Source of the DNA: Larkinella arboricola
Lineage (GTDB): Bacteria; Bacteroidota; Bacteroidia; Cytophagales; Spirosomataceae
Assembly (NCBI RefSeq): GCF_003259745.1
Contig: NZ_QLMC01000005.1
Span: forward strand, 310,001-374,000
Length of the DNA stretch: 64,000 nucleotides
Direction: 5' to 3'
The position numbers were made by a program, and so were the translations under genes. This document shows positions 40,314-49,377 of this stretch, piece by piece (within the stretch, counting starts at the first letter, position 1; each line of letters starts with the position of its first letter). Below the pieces are notes generated by a model, which saw only the letters and a list, made by a program, of their open reading frames with translations, was not told the origin of the DNA and made no database searches.

Positions 40314-42758
40314 TCATTTGATGATTATTTTTTTCGTGTGCGTATCACCACATGAATTGACCCGCAAAATATAAACCCCAACACTCAATCCGTCCAGCCT
40401 TACCTCTATATCCCCCGAAGATTTGAGGGTGTGAATGGGTGAACTGTACATTCTCCCCTGGCTGTCGGTAAGGGACATTTTTACGTCCGTACACGAGCTG
40501 GCAATCCCCTGAATGACTACAAGGTTAGCGGTTGGGTTTGGATAAATGGCGAAGGGTTTGGTGACGGGCTGTGCAGGCTCCACCTCGATCAAAGCTACCC
40601 AATCCTCGTTGGCGGAAGCTGGCGGGGTACCGATGGACTGTGGGCCACTCCCGGAGATCGAACGTACCGAACCTTCCTGAAGATTGCCGCCGTTGCGGGG
40701 GTCATACCATTTGACAGAATATGTATCTTCCGTATCTAAGGTAATGTTGGCTGTTCCGCCATTCTTGAGGTAAACCACATACAGCTTTCCTTCCTGACCT
40801 AACACCCAGCCCCGACTGACGTTACTCAACGCCGTTACGTCTTTTACCGGCACATACGTTTTGAAGAATTCCAGCGCAAGCCGGTTGTAGCGCCACATTT
40901 TGGCCCGGGAGCGGAAGTCTTCAGCCGCTAGATCGGTTTCGCCGGTGTTGCCTCCAAAATAGTATTCAACACCTGCTCCACCGGCCATCAGGTTGCCCCA
41001 CAAACTCTCCTGACGGATGCCGTTCTGGTTGTCGGCCACGGTACCTCGCCTGCCTTTGTAGTCGGCGTCAGTGGCCACACCCAGCGAGTTCTGTTCATCA
41101 TTGGCCACAATCCACTTTTTGTTGGCTATATCAGATTGCTGAACCCATAACCTGGTTTCCGTGTAGACCTGATTCCAGTCTGCCTGAATCGATACCCCGC
41201 TGTAGTCGGATTTATCGCCCAGCAAGGGGGTATACACTTCATTCTGCTGCTTGACGTTGGTGTGCAGAACGATGTGGTTTTTGTACGGATCATGCTCATA
41301 GAAGTACTGCGCCATGTCCTTGCGTTGCTGGGTGGTCTGGATGTTCTCCTCTCCGATGTTCCAGTTTAAGGCCAGGTGATGACCAAAGCGGGCAATCAGT
41401 TCCCGGTAGTAGAGCTTGCGCTGTGTGCCGACATTGCCACCGTCCAACAGTGTGCAGTTTTCCCGTTCCTGGGTCTTAAAGTGCAGGTACATACCCAGCT
41501 TCTCACCATATTCAAAGACGGTTTCCCACTGATCGAGCTTCGAGCAATCAAACCGGGTGAAATCTTCCGAACTCAGGTAGGGGTACACATTTTTGTCATC
41601 ACCCTTAATGTTCATCGTCAGGAACGAGAAGCTGTTGAGCTGCTGGCTGGCCAGGTAATTAATTGCCCCGATGATGCCCTTGCCTTTGCCATCCTGCCAG
41701 GTCGGGTCGCCTTCTTTCCAGTCCTGTACGTGTGGACCCCAGCTTTTACGCCGACCGGCAATATTGGGCGTATTGTCAAAGTCGTCATAGGCGAGAAAGT
41801 TCTCAGGTGAATCGACGCCCCCCTTGATGAAGTATTCACCCGTTTCGGCAAATTGCAGATAGTGTTCCCCCACATAGCGCAGGCGGCCCCTGGCCCGGAG
41901 GTCAGCCCCCGTTTTATCCGTGGCAGAAATGCTGATCGTGCCCGACTTACCATCGAGCAAGGCCACCGCCGTTCCTTCGTTTGTTGCATCGCTGATGGCA
42001 ATGTTGGCGCCTTTGCGCATGGAGACGGTGTAGTTCCAGATCCCGGTTTCATCGGGTGAGAAATGGACTTTCCAGATGTTACCAAACGTAGCGCTGGTCT
42101 GGGTGGCGTTGCCATCGGCGGCAAAGTAGCCCGGTACTACGTAGCGTTTAGAGCCTTTGGTAAAGGTTACGTTCAGGCGGTAATTCAGGAAGGGATTCTC
42201 GGCTGCGGTTTCGGAGGTGGCCGGTCCGTCGATGACCAGGGTGATTTTGTGCCATTTCTTCAACTCGCCCTCAATCCGAACATTTCCTTTGCCGTCAGGA
42301 CCGTAGTCGGGCACTTCGTCGGGCGGGGTAACAGAAACAACCGTAAACGTAACAATAAGCGGCACACCGGCCTGTCCCGAAGCGCTATAAGGTGTCGCTT
42401 TCAAGGTATGTACGCCCAGCGAAGGAGTCCAGTTGTTGGGGCTACCCTGGGAGTCGCCAGCCAGAAAGTAGGGGGCATCCCGTTCGGTACGAAAGTTTTC
42501 GTTACCATCCAGAGCGAAAACCACCCGGCCAATGGTAGCCGGACGGGTATTAGCTCGAATGTTGAGCAGATTGCCCGTTGCCTGTAGGTTGATGATATCG
42601 CCATTTTTTAACGGCTTGAGGTCGGCGTTGGTGGCCGCGCTAACCAGCGTCAAACCGCTGACCTCATCGGCGTACGTTTTAAACGGGAGAAGGCTCAGGA
42701 GAATTAAACAACAGGCTAGAAACCGCTGTAATTCTGTCTTGTGTACTTGTTTTTTCAT
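40314..42758 (-). CDS. Secreted DUF5060 glycosidase-like protein with T9SS sorting domain
   Basis: An 814-residue exported protein. A signal peptide (residues ~1-30, LLSLLPFKTYADE) leads to an Ig-like module (~35-130), a DUF5060 beta-sandwich (~150-260, EGELKKWHKITLVIDGP), a TIM-barrel-like region with NWNIGEENIQTTQQR and ANDEQNSLG carrying the likely catalytic acids, and a short beta domain. The last ~80 residues (FAIYPNPTANLVVIQG to GVYILRVNSCGDTHTKK) are a type IX secretion A-type C-terminal sorting domain. Related proteins act on polysaccharides; the substrate is unknown. The start is the ATG at 42758; the nine extra in-frame codons upstream spoil the signal peptide. Confidence 0.8.
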   Translation of the reverse strand: MKKQVHKTELQRFLACCLILLSLLPFKTYADEVSGLTLVSAATNADLKPLKNGDIINLQATGNLLNIRANTRPATIGRVVFALDGNENFRTERDAPYFLAGDSQGSPNNWTPSLGVHTLKATPYSASGQAGVPLIVTFTVVSVTPPDEVPDYGPDGKGNVRIEGELKKWHKITLVIDGPATSETAAENPFLNYRLNVTFTKGSKRYVVPGYFAADGNATQTSATFGNIWKVHFSPDETGIWNYTVSMRKGANIAISDATNEGTAVALLDGKSGTISISATDKTGADLRARGRLRYVGEHYLQFAETGEYFIKGGVDSPENFLAYDDFDNTPNIAGRRKSWGPHVQDWKEGDPTWQDGKGKGIIGAINYLASQQLNSFSFLTMNIKGDDKNVYPYLSSEDFTRFDCSKLDQWETVFEYGEKLGMYLHFKTQERENCTLLDGGNVGTQRKLYYRELIARFGHHLALNWNIGEENIQTTQQRKDMAQYFYEHDPYKNHIVLHTNVKQQNEVYTPLLGDKSDYSGVSIQADWNQVYTETRLWVQQSDIANKKWIVANDEQNSLGVATDADYKGRRGTVADNQNGIRQESLWGNLMAGGAGVEYYFGGNTGETDLAAEDFRSRAKMWRYNRLALEFFKTYVPVKDVTALSNVSRGWVLGQEGKLYVVYLKNGGTANITLDTEDTYSVKWYDPRNGGNLQEGSVRSISGSGPQSIGTPPASANEDWVALIEVEPAQPVTKPFAIYPNPTANLVVIQGIASSCTDVKMSLTDSQGRMYSSPIHTLKSSGDIEVRLDGLSVGVYILRVNSCGDTHTKKIIIK

Positions 42759-43110
42759 AAAAATAATGGCGGGGTATGCGGCCACGACGGGTTTATGTCT
42801 GACCTGTTCTAGCGGGTGGCTCTGATTCGATTACACTATTTTATATTGGTTACCAGGATGATCCGGTTTGGGGCGGTCCCGTTTAGCCAGGGCGTTTACA
42901 CCCTTTTGTCCTACTTACCCGTGTCCGAATTATACTTATGGAATGGTGGCAGGAATACTTAAGCAAAGTAGCAAAAATTTTTCGTATTTGGTATGAATAA
43001 GTTCGGGAACGGTTTTGGACGTAAGCGGCAAAAGGGGCGGAGATGTTGCGTGGCTTGCCGTTACCAATGCATACGCAAATCAAGAGGGTGATAGGTGGGG
43101 TGTAAAAAGC
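42759..43110. other. Gene-free interval
   Basis: About 350 bp between the DUF5060 gene start and the tRNA terminator. On the minus strand TACTTTGC (42963-42970) is a weak promoter-like element facing the DUF5060 gene ~200 bp away. No ORF with coding texture or repeat was seen. Confidence 0.35.
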
Positions 43111-43146
43111 AAAAAAGCCCTTCAGCGTGATTGCTGAGGGCTTTTT
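43111..43146 (-). terminator. Terminator of tRNA-Asp
   Basis: On the minus strand AAAAAGCCCTCAGC-type stem: GCCCTCAGC and GCTGAAGGGC pair around a six-base loop, preceded by A and followed by TTTTTT. It lies ~34 bp downstream of the tRNA 3' end. Confidence 0.85.
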
Positions 43147-43179
43147 CGTTAACGTCTCTGGGAGACGTGTTACTTGGAG

Positions 43180-43253
43180 CGGACCGGACGGGACTCGAAC
43201 CCGCGACCTCCGCCGTGACAGGGCGGCATTCTAACCAACTGAACTACCGATCC
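43180..43253 (-). tRNA. tRNA-Asp (GTC)
   Basis: The minus strand folds into a 74-base tRNA. The acceptor stem GGATCGG pairs with CCGGTCC (one G-U), the D-arm is TAGTTCAGTTGGTTAGA, the anticodon stem-loop CCGCC-CTGTCAC-GGCGG has anticodon GTC for Asp, and the T-arm is GCGGGTTCGAGTCCCGT. The discriminator is G as expected for Asp. CCA is not encoded; CTCC follows. A TTG-N19-TACCTTTG promoter lies upstream and a strong terminator downstream. Confidence 0.95.
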
Positions 43254-43288
43254 AAGTTTTTCGCCTTCGTTGTTCCGAAAACGTGGTG

Positions 43289-43318
43289 CAAAGGTAGCGC
43301 CTTTTCGATATAACGCAA
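43289..43318 (-). promoter_or_regulatory. Promoter of tRNA-Asp
   Basis: On the minus strand TTG (43316-43318) and TACCTTTG (43289-43296) are separated by exactly 19 bases, matching the Bacteroidota housekeeping promoter (TTTG/TTG-N19-TAnnTTTG). It lies ~36 bp upstream of the mature tRNA 5' end. Confidence 0.75.
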
Positions 43319-43326
43319 TACCTTTG
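43319..43326 (+). promoter_or_regulatory. Possible -7 element of DinB-like gene
   Basis: TACCTTTG on the plus strand, 24 bp before the ATG at 43350, matches TAnnTTTG. No TTG is at the usual -33 position. It directly abuts the divergent tRNA promoter. Confidence 0.5.
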
Positions 43327-43349
43327 CCAAAAAAAATGAAGAAAATTTA

Positions 43350-43871
43350 ATGAAAAAACCTTCCACGGCTGAGTATCCAAGCGATAGCTTTTTCGCTAAA
43401 TACATTGATTTGGTTGATACCGAGAATGTTACCGAGTTGCTGCGTCAGCAGTTTACGGTTGTAGAAAGTTTATATAAAAATTTAACCGGGGTGCAGCAGG
43501 ACTATCGGTATGCGGAAGGAAAGTGGTCGCCCAGGGAAATGTTGGGACACATGATCGATACCGAACGCATTTTTGCCTACCGGGCGCTGTGTATTGCCCG
43601 GGGTGAACACCAATCGCTGCCGGGGTTTGACGAGAATGCTTATGTCAAAAACGCCAACTTCGGTGCGCAATCGCAGCAGCAACTGCTCAATCAGTACGGC
43701 TATGTCCGTCAATCGACGCTGGCCCTGGTCGAGAGCCTGCCGGAAGAAGCCCAGGAACGGGTGGGGACGGCCAATGGGTTGCCCGTGTCGGCACGTGCTT
43801 TATTCGCCATCCTAGCCGGGCACGAACGCCATCATCTGAATGTATTAGCCGAACGCTACGGACTGAAATGA
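43350..43871 (+). CDS. DinB-fold putative metal-dependent protein
   Basis: A 173-residue four-helix protein of the DinB/YfiT superfamily (unrelated to DNA polymerase IV). The three histidines of the metal site are visible in LGHMIDTERIF and LAGHERHHLNVL. Relatives include thiol transferases and DNA-damage-induced proteins, but the activity here is unknown. The stop overlaps the start of the Nif3 gene (ATGA), so the two are translationally coupled. A TACCTTTG element precedes it. Confidence 0.83.
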   Translation: MKKPSTAEYPSDSFFAKYIDLVDTENVTELLRQQFTVVESLYKNLTGVQQDYRYAEGKWSPREMLGHMIDTERIFAYRALCIARGEHQSLPGFDENAYVKNANFGAQSQQQLLNQYGYVRQSTLALVESLPEEAQERVGTANGLPVSARALFAILAGHERHHLNVLAERYGLK

Positions 43872-44989
43872 AAATAAAAGACATAACCGCCTACCTCGAA
43901 GCCTGGGCACCACTGGCCTATCAGGAAAGCTACGACAATGCGGGGCTGATCGTGGGTGATCCCGGTGTCACCGTAACGGGCATTCTGGTAACCCTCGACA
44001 TCACGGAGGCCGTCGTGGAAGAAGCCGTTCGGAAAAATTGCAACCTCATCGTGGCGCATCACCCGATTGTGTTTCGGGGACTGAAAAAACTCAATGGCCG
44101 GAATTACGTCGAGCGGGTGGTCATCAAAGCCATCAAAAACGACGTAGCCCTGTATGCGGCCCATACCAACCTCGATAATATTGCTGGCGGGGTAAGCTTT
44201 AAGATCGCCCAGAAGCTGGGGCTGGAAAACGTACGGATACTGGCACCGAAATCCGAGATGCTGATGAAGCTGGTGACGTTTGTGCCAACCGAGCAAGAAA
44301 AACCGGAATTTCGGGGAGCCTCCCAGGCGGTGCTGGATGCACTGTATGAAGCAGGGGTGGGTCAGATCGGGAAGTATGACCGGTGCAGCTTCCGAACCGA
44401 GGGAACGGGAACGTTTCGCGGAAATACCGATTCCAATCCCACTCTGGGGGAAGCGGGCCAGGACGAGCAGGCGCACGAAAACCGGATTGAAGTGATCTTT
44501 CCGGCGTATCGGCAAAACACCGTGCTGGCCGCGTTGCGGAAGGCGCATCCGTACGAAGAAGTTGCCTATTACCTCACAACGCTCGTCAATGAAAACCAGG
44601 AGGTCGGCTCGGGGGCGGTTGGCGACTTGCCGGAGGCCCTCAGCGAGACTAATTTTCTGGCGTATCTTAAAAACCGGATGGATCTTTCCGTTATCCGGCA
44701 TACCGCTTTGCGGGGGCAGCCGGTGCGCCGGGTGGCCGTGTGTGGAGGTGCAGGCGGTTTTTTACTGAATGATGCCCTGGCAGCCCGTGCGGACGTGTTT
44801 ATCACAGCGGATTATAAATACCACGAATTTTTCGATGCCGATAACCGCATCATCATTGCCGATATCGGACACTATGAGAGCGAAGTATTTACTAAAGAGT
44901 TGATTCAGCAGTATTTATTGGAAAAAATGATTACCTTTGCGGTAATTTTGTCCGATATTGACACCAACCCGGTGCAATACTACTTATAG
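43868..44989 (+). CDS. Nif3-like dinuclear metal-centre protein
   Basis: A 373-residue NIF3/YbgI-family protein. The metal-binding motifs are VAHHPIVFRG near residue 60, AAHTNLDN near 100, and the C-terminal IGHYESEVFTKEL. The ~370-residue length with a middle PII-like insertion (around residues 130-230) is the long form common in Bacteroidota and Firmicutes. Often annotated as GTP cyclohydrolase type 2, but real function is unclear. It overlaps the DinB-fold gene by four bases and is followed after 18 bp by the zinc-ribbon gene, making a three-gene operon. Confidence 0.9.
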   Translation: MKIKDITAYLEAWAPLAYQESYDNAGLIVGDPGVTVTGILVTLDITEAVVEEAVRKNCNLIVAHHPIVFRGLKKLNGRNYVERVVIKAIKNDVALYAAHTNLDNIAGGVSFKIAQKLGLENVRILAPKSEMLMKLVTFVPTEQEKPEFRGASQAVLDALYEAGVGQIGKYDRCSFRTEGTGTFRGNTDSNPTLGEAGQDEQAHENRIEVIFPAYRQNTVLAALRKAHPYEEVAYYLTTLVNENQEVGSGAVGDLPEALSETNFLAYLKNRMDLSVIRHTALRGQPVRRVAVCGGAGGFLLNDALAARADVFITADYKYHEFFDADNRIIIADIGHYESEVFTKELIQQYLLEKMITFAVILSDIDTNPVQYYL

Positions 44990-45007
44990 GCAGATAAAAC
45001 CGCACGA

Positions 45008-45757
45008 ATGGAACTGACGATTGCTCAAAAACTCGAAGCACTTCTTAAACTTCAATCGATTGATTCTCAACTTGATGAACTAAAAAAGATCCGCGGTGAC
45101 CTGCCGGAAGAGGTGCGTGATCTGGAAGATGATATTGCCGGATTTGAAACCCGTATTGGTAAATTCAACACCGATATTCAGGCACTGGAAGAGGAAATCG
45201 ACCGGAATCGAGCGGTTAAGAAGGATGCCGAGAAGTTGATTGCCCGTTATAAAGACCAGCAGATGAACGTCCGCAATAACCGCGAATTTGACGCCATCTC
45301 GAAGGAAGTGGAACTGCAAACGCTGGAAATTGAACTGGCTGATAAGAAAATCAACGAAGCCTCGTTTAAAATCCGCAACAAGCAGGAAGAAATTAAAGCA
45401 ACGCAGTCGGCGCTGGATGAACGCAAGGAAGATCTGAAAGCCAAAATGCAGGAGCTTAACCAGATTACCTCTGAAAGCCAGGATGAGGAGAAATCGCTGT
45501 TGAACGAGCGGGATGATCAGGCGACGCACATTGAAGAGCGGCTGCTGAAGTCCTACAACAAAATCCGGGAAAATGCGCTCAACGGCCTGGCCGTTGTTAT
45601 CGTGAAACGCGGTGCCTGTGGTGGCTGCTTCAACGTCGTTCCTCCGCAACGGCAGGCCGACATCCGCGATAAGAAAAAAATCATCGTTTGCGAGCATTGC
45701 GGCCGGATTTTCGCCGATGTAGAAGGCGTTCCCGAGCCGGTATCATCGCGCCGATAA
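45008..45757 (+). CDS. Coiled-coil zinc-ribbon protein
   Basis: A 249-residue protein with a long antiparallel coiled coil (residues ~5-180, dense in Glu/Lys/Leu) and a C-terminal zinc ribbon, CGGCFNVVPPQ and CEHCGRIF, giving four cysteines for one zinc. This is the CT398/HP0958-like family (zf-RING_7), linked in some bacteria to RpoN stability or nucleic-acid binding. It commonly follows nif3, as here. A terminator-like hairpin lies just after it. Confidence 0.87.
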   Translation: MELTIAQKLEALLKLQSIDSQLDELKKIRGDLPEEVRDLEDDIAGFETRIGKFNTDIQALEEEIDRNRAVKKDAEKLIARYKDQQMNVRNNREFDAISKEVELQTLEIELADKKINEASFKIRNKQEEIKATQSALDERKEDLKAKMQELNQITSESQDEEKSLLNERDDQATHIEERLLKSYNKIRENALNGLAVVIVKRGACGGCFNVVPPQRQADIRDKKKIIVCEHCGRIFADVEGVPEPVSSRR

Positions 45758-45781
45758 GTAAACTATTTCTTTTGTATGAAG

Positions 45782-45805
45782 AGGCTGCTTTAGGGCGGCC
45801 TTTTC
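45782..45805 (+). terminator. Terminator of the nif3 operon
   Basis: AGGCTGC and GCGGCCT pair (one G-U) around TTTAGG, followed by TTTTCTGTTT, ~25 bp after the zinc-ribbon stop. Confidence 0.65.
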
Positions 45806-45858
45806 TGTTTCTACAGTCTGAACGGAAACCGTTGCCGACAAATGCTTATTTTCGCGCC

Positions 45859-47352
45859 ATGCGAATCGTATTGTTTCTGTGGGGGTTGGTGGGAGTGGCT
45901 GGCTCGATTCGGGCCGCCGATTTTGAGCTGACGCCCACCTTGCAGCGTGGGTATGGCGAGGTATTGAAGCTAAAGGTGCAGGATGGTCGGCGGATGATAG
46001 CCGGAGAAGTGGCCCGGAAAAACGGTGTTGCAATTTACGTTGATAATCTGGCCGATATGGTTACCCTCCTGGTTTCGGACGACCGAAAGCTGTATGAACA
46101 GTGGGACGACCGGGAGGACCAGCGGCTCGATGTATTACGGAGTCTGGACGAAAATTCGCCCTGGCAGCGGTTTACGCAGGCGGAAGTGCGGTTACACTGG
46201 GCGTTTGTCAAGCTGAAATTCGGGCAGGAAGTCAGCGCCTGCTGGGACGTTATTCGGGCGTATAAACTGCTGGAAGAAAACCGGAAGAAGTTTCCCGGTT
46301 TTTTGCCCACGTATAAATCATTGGGACTCCTGCACGTCATGATTGGCGCGGTGCCCGATAACTTTACCTGGGTAACCCGGATGCTCGGATTGCGTGGCAA
46401 CATTCGGCAGGGTTTGGAGGAAATCCGGACAGTGGTGCAGAAGGACACGCTTTTTCAGACCGAAGCTCGTCTGATCGACCTGTTGATTCGGGCGTATGTG
46501 CTTAAATTTACGGAGGCTGATGCAACAAACCTCAAAACGATGGTTGAGAACGGCCCGGATAACCTGCTGCTGCACTTTTTTGCTACCTCCGTTTTGATGA
46601 AGGATGCGCAAAGTGAAGATGCTCTTCGGTTTCTGAACAAGCGGCCAATCGGTCCGGATTACCTCCCGTTTCCCATTTTAGAGTATCTAAAAGCCGAGAT
46701 TCTGGTTCAGAAGGCCCATTACGCGCAAGCCGCCGGATCGTACCGGGCCTTTCTCAACCAGTATAAAGGGGTTAACTTTCTGAAAGATACCAATTATAAG
46801 CTGTTCCTCTGTTACTGGTTGAGCGACGACGATACCAGGGCCCTGCCGTATCTGCGGCAGGTTGGCAGCGTGGGCAGTGCCGTGGTCGAATCAGACAAGG
46901 CCGCCCAGAAGTTTGCCGAAGCATACTTCAAAAAAGGGGTTTCGGTCCGGCAGAAAATTCTGATGAAAGCCCGGCTGGCAACCGACGGCGGTTTTTACGA
47001 TACGGCTTTAACCACCCTGCGCCCCTACACCGAATCCTCCTTCTCGCTGGTGAGCGAAAAAGCGGAGTTTAATTACCGCAAAGGCCGGATTTTTCAGCGC
47101 CGGGGCGATGCCGACGAAGCCATGCCGTATTTTGAACGGGCGATTCGCTTAAGCGAAGCCAGCCAGCTTTCCTACGGAGCTACGTCCGCGCTGCAACTGG
47201 GTTATATTTACCAGCAAAAGCGTAATCCGGCCAAAGCCCGTCAGTATTTCCAGAAAGCCCTGAGTTACAAAAAACACGAATACAAAAACAGCATCGACAA
47301 CAAAGCCCGCGCGGCCCTCAACGAGCTTTCTACAGACTCATCAGCTCCTTGA
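45859..47352 (+). CDS. Exported TPR-repeat protein
   Basis: A 497-residue protein with a signal peptide (residues 1-20, LFLWGLVGVAGSIRAAD) and an all-helical mature part. At least three tetratricopeptide-like units are visible, the clearest at the C-terminus (FNYRKGRIFQRRGDADEAM, then SALQLGYIYQQKRNPAKAR). It probably acts in the periplasm as a scaffold. The ATG at 45859 is chosen because it opens the signal peptide; the longer frame would start inside the zinc-ribbon gene. Its last 23 bases overlap the convergent LytTR regulator. Confidence 0.78.
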   Translation: MRIVLFLWGLVGVAGSIRAADFELTPTLQRGYGEVLKLKVQDGRRMIAGEVARKNGVAIYVDNLADMVTLLVSDDRKLYEQWDDREDQRLDVLRSLDENSPWQRFTQAEVRLHWAFVKLKFGQEVSACWDVIRAYKLLEENRKKFPGFLPTYKSLGLLHVMIGAVPDNFTWVTRMLGLRGNIRQGLEEIRTVVQKDTLFQTEARLIDLLIRAYVLKFTEADATNLKTMVENGPDNLLLHFFATSVLMKDAQSEDALRFLNKRPIGPDYLPFPILEYLKAEILVQKAHYAQAAGSYRAFLNQYKGVNFLKDTNYKLFLCYWLSDDDTRALPYLRQVGSVGSAVVESDKAAQKFAEAYFKKGVSVRQKILMKARLATDGGFYDTALTTLRPYTESSFSLVSEKAEFNYRKGRIFQRRGDADEAMPYFERAIRLSEASQLSYGATSALQLGYIYQQKRNPAKARQYFQKALSYKKHEYKNSIDNKARAALNELSTDSSAP

Positions 47353-48061
47353 ACCGAATGGCCTGCCGACGGCTAATTTCAATCTTGTCACCACCTTTCA
47401 GCGTGACGAGCAGCCCCCCGCTGAACCACGGCTCAATTTTTTCAATCCAGGGCAGGTTGATGATGTGTTTGCGGTTGGCGCGGAAAAACGTGTTAGGGTC
47501 CAGGCGATCTTCCAGGCTGTTCAATGATTTGAGGACCAGTGGTTTTTGGTCGTCGAAATGCAGCCGCACGTAGTTGCCCATCGACTCGAACAACCGTACT
47601 TTGCCCAGTTTCACAAACCAGCATTTTTCGCCGTCCTTCACGAACACCTGATCGTTTTCGCCCAGAATTTTATTGGTATCCCGACGGGGTGCTTCGGTTT
47701 CCGGGTGGTGATTGTTTTCCTCAACACGGTTAATGGCTTCCGAGAGCCGGTTCAATTCAATCGGTTTGAGCAGATAATCCAGCGCGTTATATTCGAAAGC
47801 GGTGATGGCGTATTCGTCGTAAGCCGTGGTGAAAATAACTTCCGGGGCTTTTCCATCAATGGACGACAGCAACTCAAAACCGTTTTTTCCGGGCATCTGA
47901 ATATCCAGAAACAGCAGTTCCGGCTGCAATTCATCAATCATTTTCAGAGCCTCGTCGGCGTTGGCTGCTTCGCCGATGACTTCAATTTTGGGAAAGTTGT
48001 CCAATAGCCGGCGGAGTTCGTTTCGGGCCAGTCGCTCGTCGTCAACGATCAGTGTTTTCAT
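47330..48061 (-). CDS. LytTR-family response regulator
   Basis: A 243-residue regulator with an N-terminal receiver (acid pair in LIVDDERLARN, phospho-acceptor D53 in LFLDIQMPGKNGFELL, Thr in VIFTTAYDEYAI, Lys in YLLKPIEL) and a C-terminal LytTR DNA-binding domain (~140-240). It is paired with the LytS-like kinase that begins upstream on the same strand, 93 bp away. Bacteroidota carry many such pairs; the target genes are unknown. Its end overlaps the TPR gene's end by 23 bases. Confidence 0.9.
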   Translation of the reverse strand: MKTLIVDDERLARNELRRLLDNFPKIEVIGEAANADEALKMIDELQPELLFLDIQMPGKNGFELLSSIDGKAPEVIFTTAYDEYAITAFEYNALDYLLKPIELNRLSEAINRVEENNHHPETEAPRRDTNKILGENDQVFVKDGEKCWFVKLGKVRLFESMGNYVRLHFDDQKPLVLKSLNSLEDRLDPNTFFRANRKHIINLPWIEKIEPWFSGGLLVTLKGGDKIEISRRQAIRFKELMSL

Positions 48062-48154
48062 TTGTTGTGGTTTAAAGCTAAGGTTGGAGGCTCAAGGAAT
48101 AGGCCTGACGGTTGCGATAGCGACCGAGCCATAAACCCTGAACGGTGCATAAGG

Positions 48155-49222
48155 TTAGACTCTTTTCAATTCTTCGGTCCGTTTGAAGACGCCCGCCGAC
48201 TGCATGGGAATCATGACTTCGGCGCAGACAACGTCGGCGGTTTCCTGCTGAATCCGGAAGCTGGCTTCGGAGCCGTAAAGCAGTTCGAGCCGTTGGGCCG
48301 TATTCTTGAGGCCAAAACCGCCCGATGCTTCCGTATTGCCGAGTACGCCGGTATTGCGAATGCGAATATACAGCAGATGATCTTCCAGCCAGGTTGTCAG
48401 TTCGACAAAACCGCCGGTGATTGCTTTCTGAACGCCGTGTTTAATGGCATTTTCCACCAGTGTTTGCAGCATCATGGGCGGTACCTGCAAATATTGCGTT
48501 TTAGGATCAATTTCCAGATTGCAATTCAGACGGTCTTCGTAGCGGACTTTTTCGAGGGCCAGATAGTCTTCGACAGTTTTGATTTCTTCGCGGAGTTCCA
48601 CGGTTTTGCGCCGGTCGGCCAGCAGCGAGTTGCGGAGAATATTGGAAAGCTGGGTGATGCTGTGCTGTGCTTTGGTCGGATTTTCGAGCACCAGAGCGCG
48701 GATGCTATTGAGGGCGTTAAAGACAAAGTGCGGGTTGAGCTGCGACCGTAGCACCTTGGCTTCGGACTCCCGGATGGAGGTTTTCAGCAGAATTTTTTCA
48801 ATTTCGGCGTCACGGGATCGCTCCACGTAATGGTAGGCGGTGTAGCTCAATACCCAGGCTAACATGCTTTTGCACCAGTTGAGGAGGTAACCCAGCACGT
48901 TGGAAGGGTCGTCGGCCAGGTATTGCGGCAGCAGGTGTTTGTCGATGGGCAGATTGATGATGGTCATGATCACCGCCAGCACAAAGACCGATAAAATGAC
49001 GCGGGGAACTAACTGAAAGAACGGCAACTGCACCCAGCGCCATCGTTTAATCGTTAATCGGTACAGGTGCGTCAGTAAAATGCAAAGAATAATGGTGGCA
49101 ATGGCCTCGTAGAAATAGTCGGATCGGTACCCTTCTTCAAACGTAAAAATGGCAAACTCTGCCATGATGAGCATGGTCCACCCAACAATCTGACAAAACC
49201 AATATATTCTATTCTTTGACAT
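48155..49222 (-). CDS. LytS-like sensor histidine kinase
   Basis: A 355-residue kinase with four N-terminal helices (about 10-30, 38-57, 72-92 and 108-130), a short coil, the His_kinase (PF06580) box LRSQLNPHFVFNALNSI with phospho-His H165, and a C-terminal HATPase region (MLQTLVENAIKHGVQ, GGFGLKNTAQRLELLYG). No extracytoplasmic sensor domain is evident, so it may sense the membrane or a small ligand. It precedes its cognate LytTR regulator on the same strand. Confidence 0.88.
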   Translation of the reverse strand: MSKNRIYWFCQIVGWTMLIMAEFAIFTFEEGYRSDYFYEAIATIILCILLTHLYRLTIKRWRWVQLPFFQLVPRVILSVFVLAVIMTIINLPIDKHLLPQYLADDPSNVLGYLLNWCKSMLAWVLSYTAYHYVERSRDAEIEKILLKTSIRESEAKVLRSQLNPHFVFNALNSIRALVLENPTKAQHSITQLSNILRNSLLADRRKTVELREEIKTVEDYLALEKVRYEDRLNCNLEIDPKTQYLQVPPMMLQTLVENAIKHGVQKAITGGFVELTTWLEDHLLYIRIRNTGVLGNTEASGGFGLKNTAQRLELLYGSEASFRIQQETADVVCAEVMIPMQSAGVFKRTEELKRV

Positions 49223-49377
49223 GCTTTCACCACTGTAAGCTACTTCAATGACACGGTATCTATAGCGAATATAGGGTTTTGTGGATGAAGTAGGGCTTTT
49301 ATTACAGGAGTGGTAATATAGAAATTTCAGATGCCGGTTTTTCGGTATACGTACTCGTTACGGTTTCGGAAAAATGG

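Noticed and set aside
43856-44701. 281-codon minus-strand frame
   Set aside because: It is antisense to the nif3 gene, whose motifs are all intact.
45688-45858. N-terminal extension of the TPR protein
   Set aside because: It overlaps the end of the zinc-ribbon gene and hides the signal peptide that begins at 45859.
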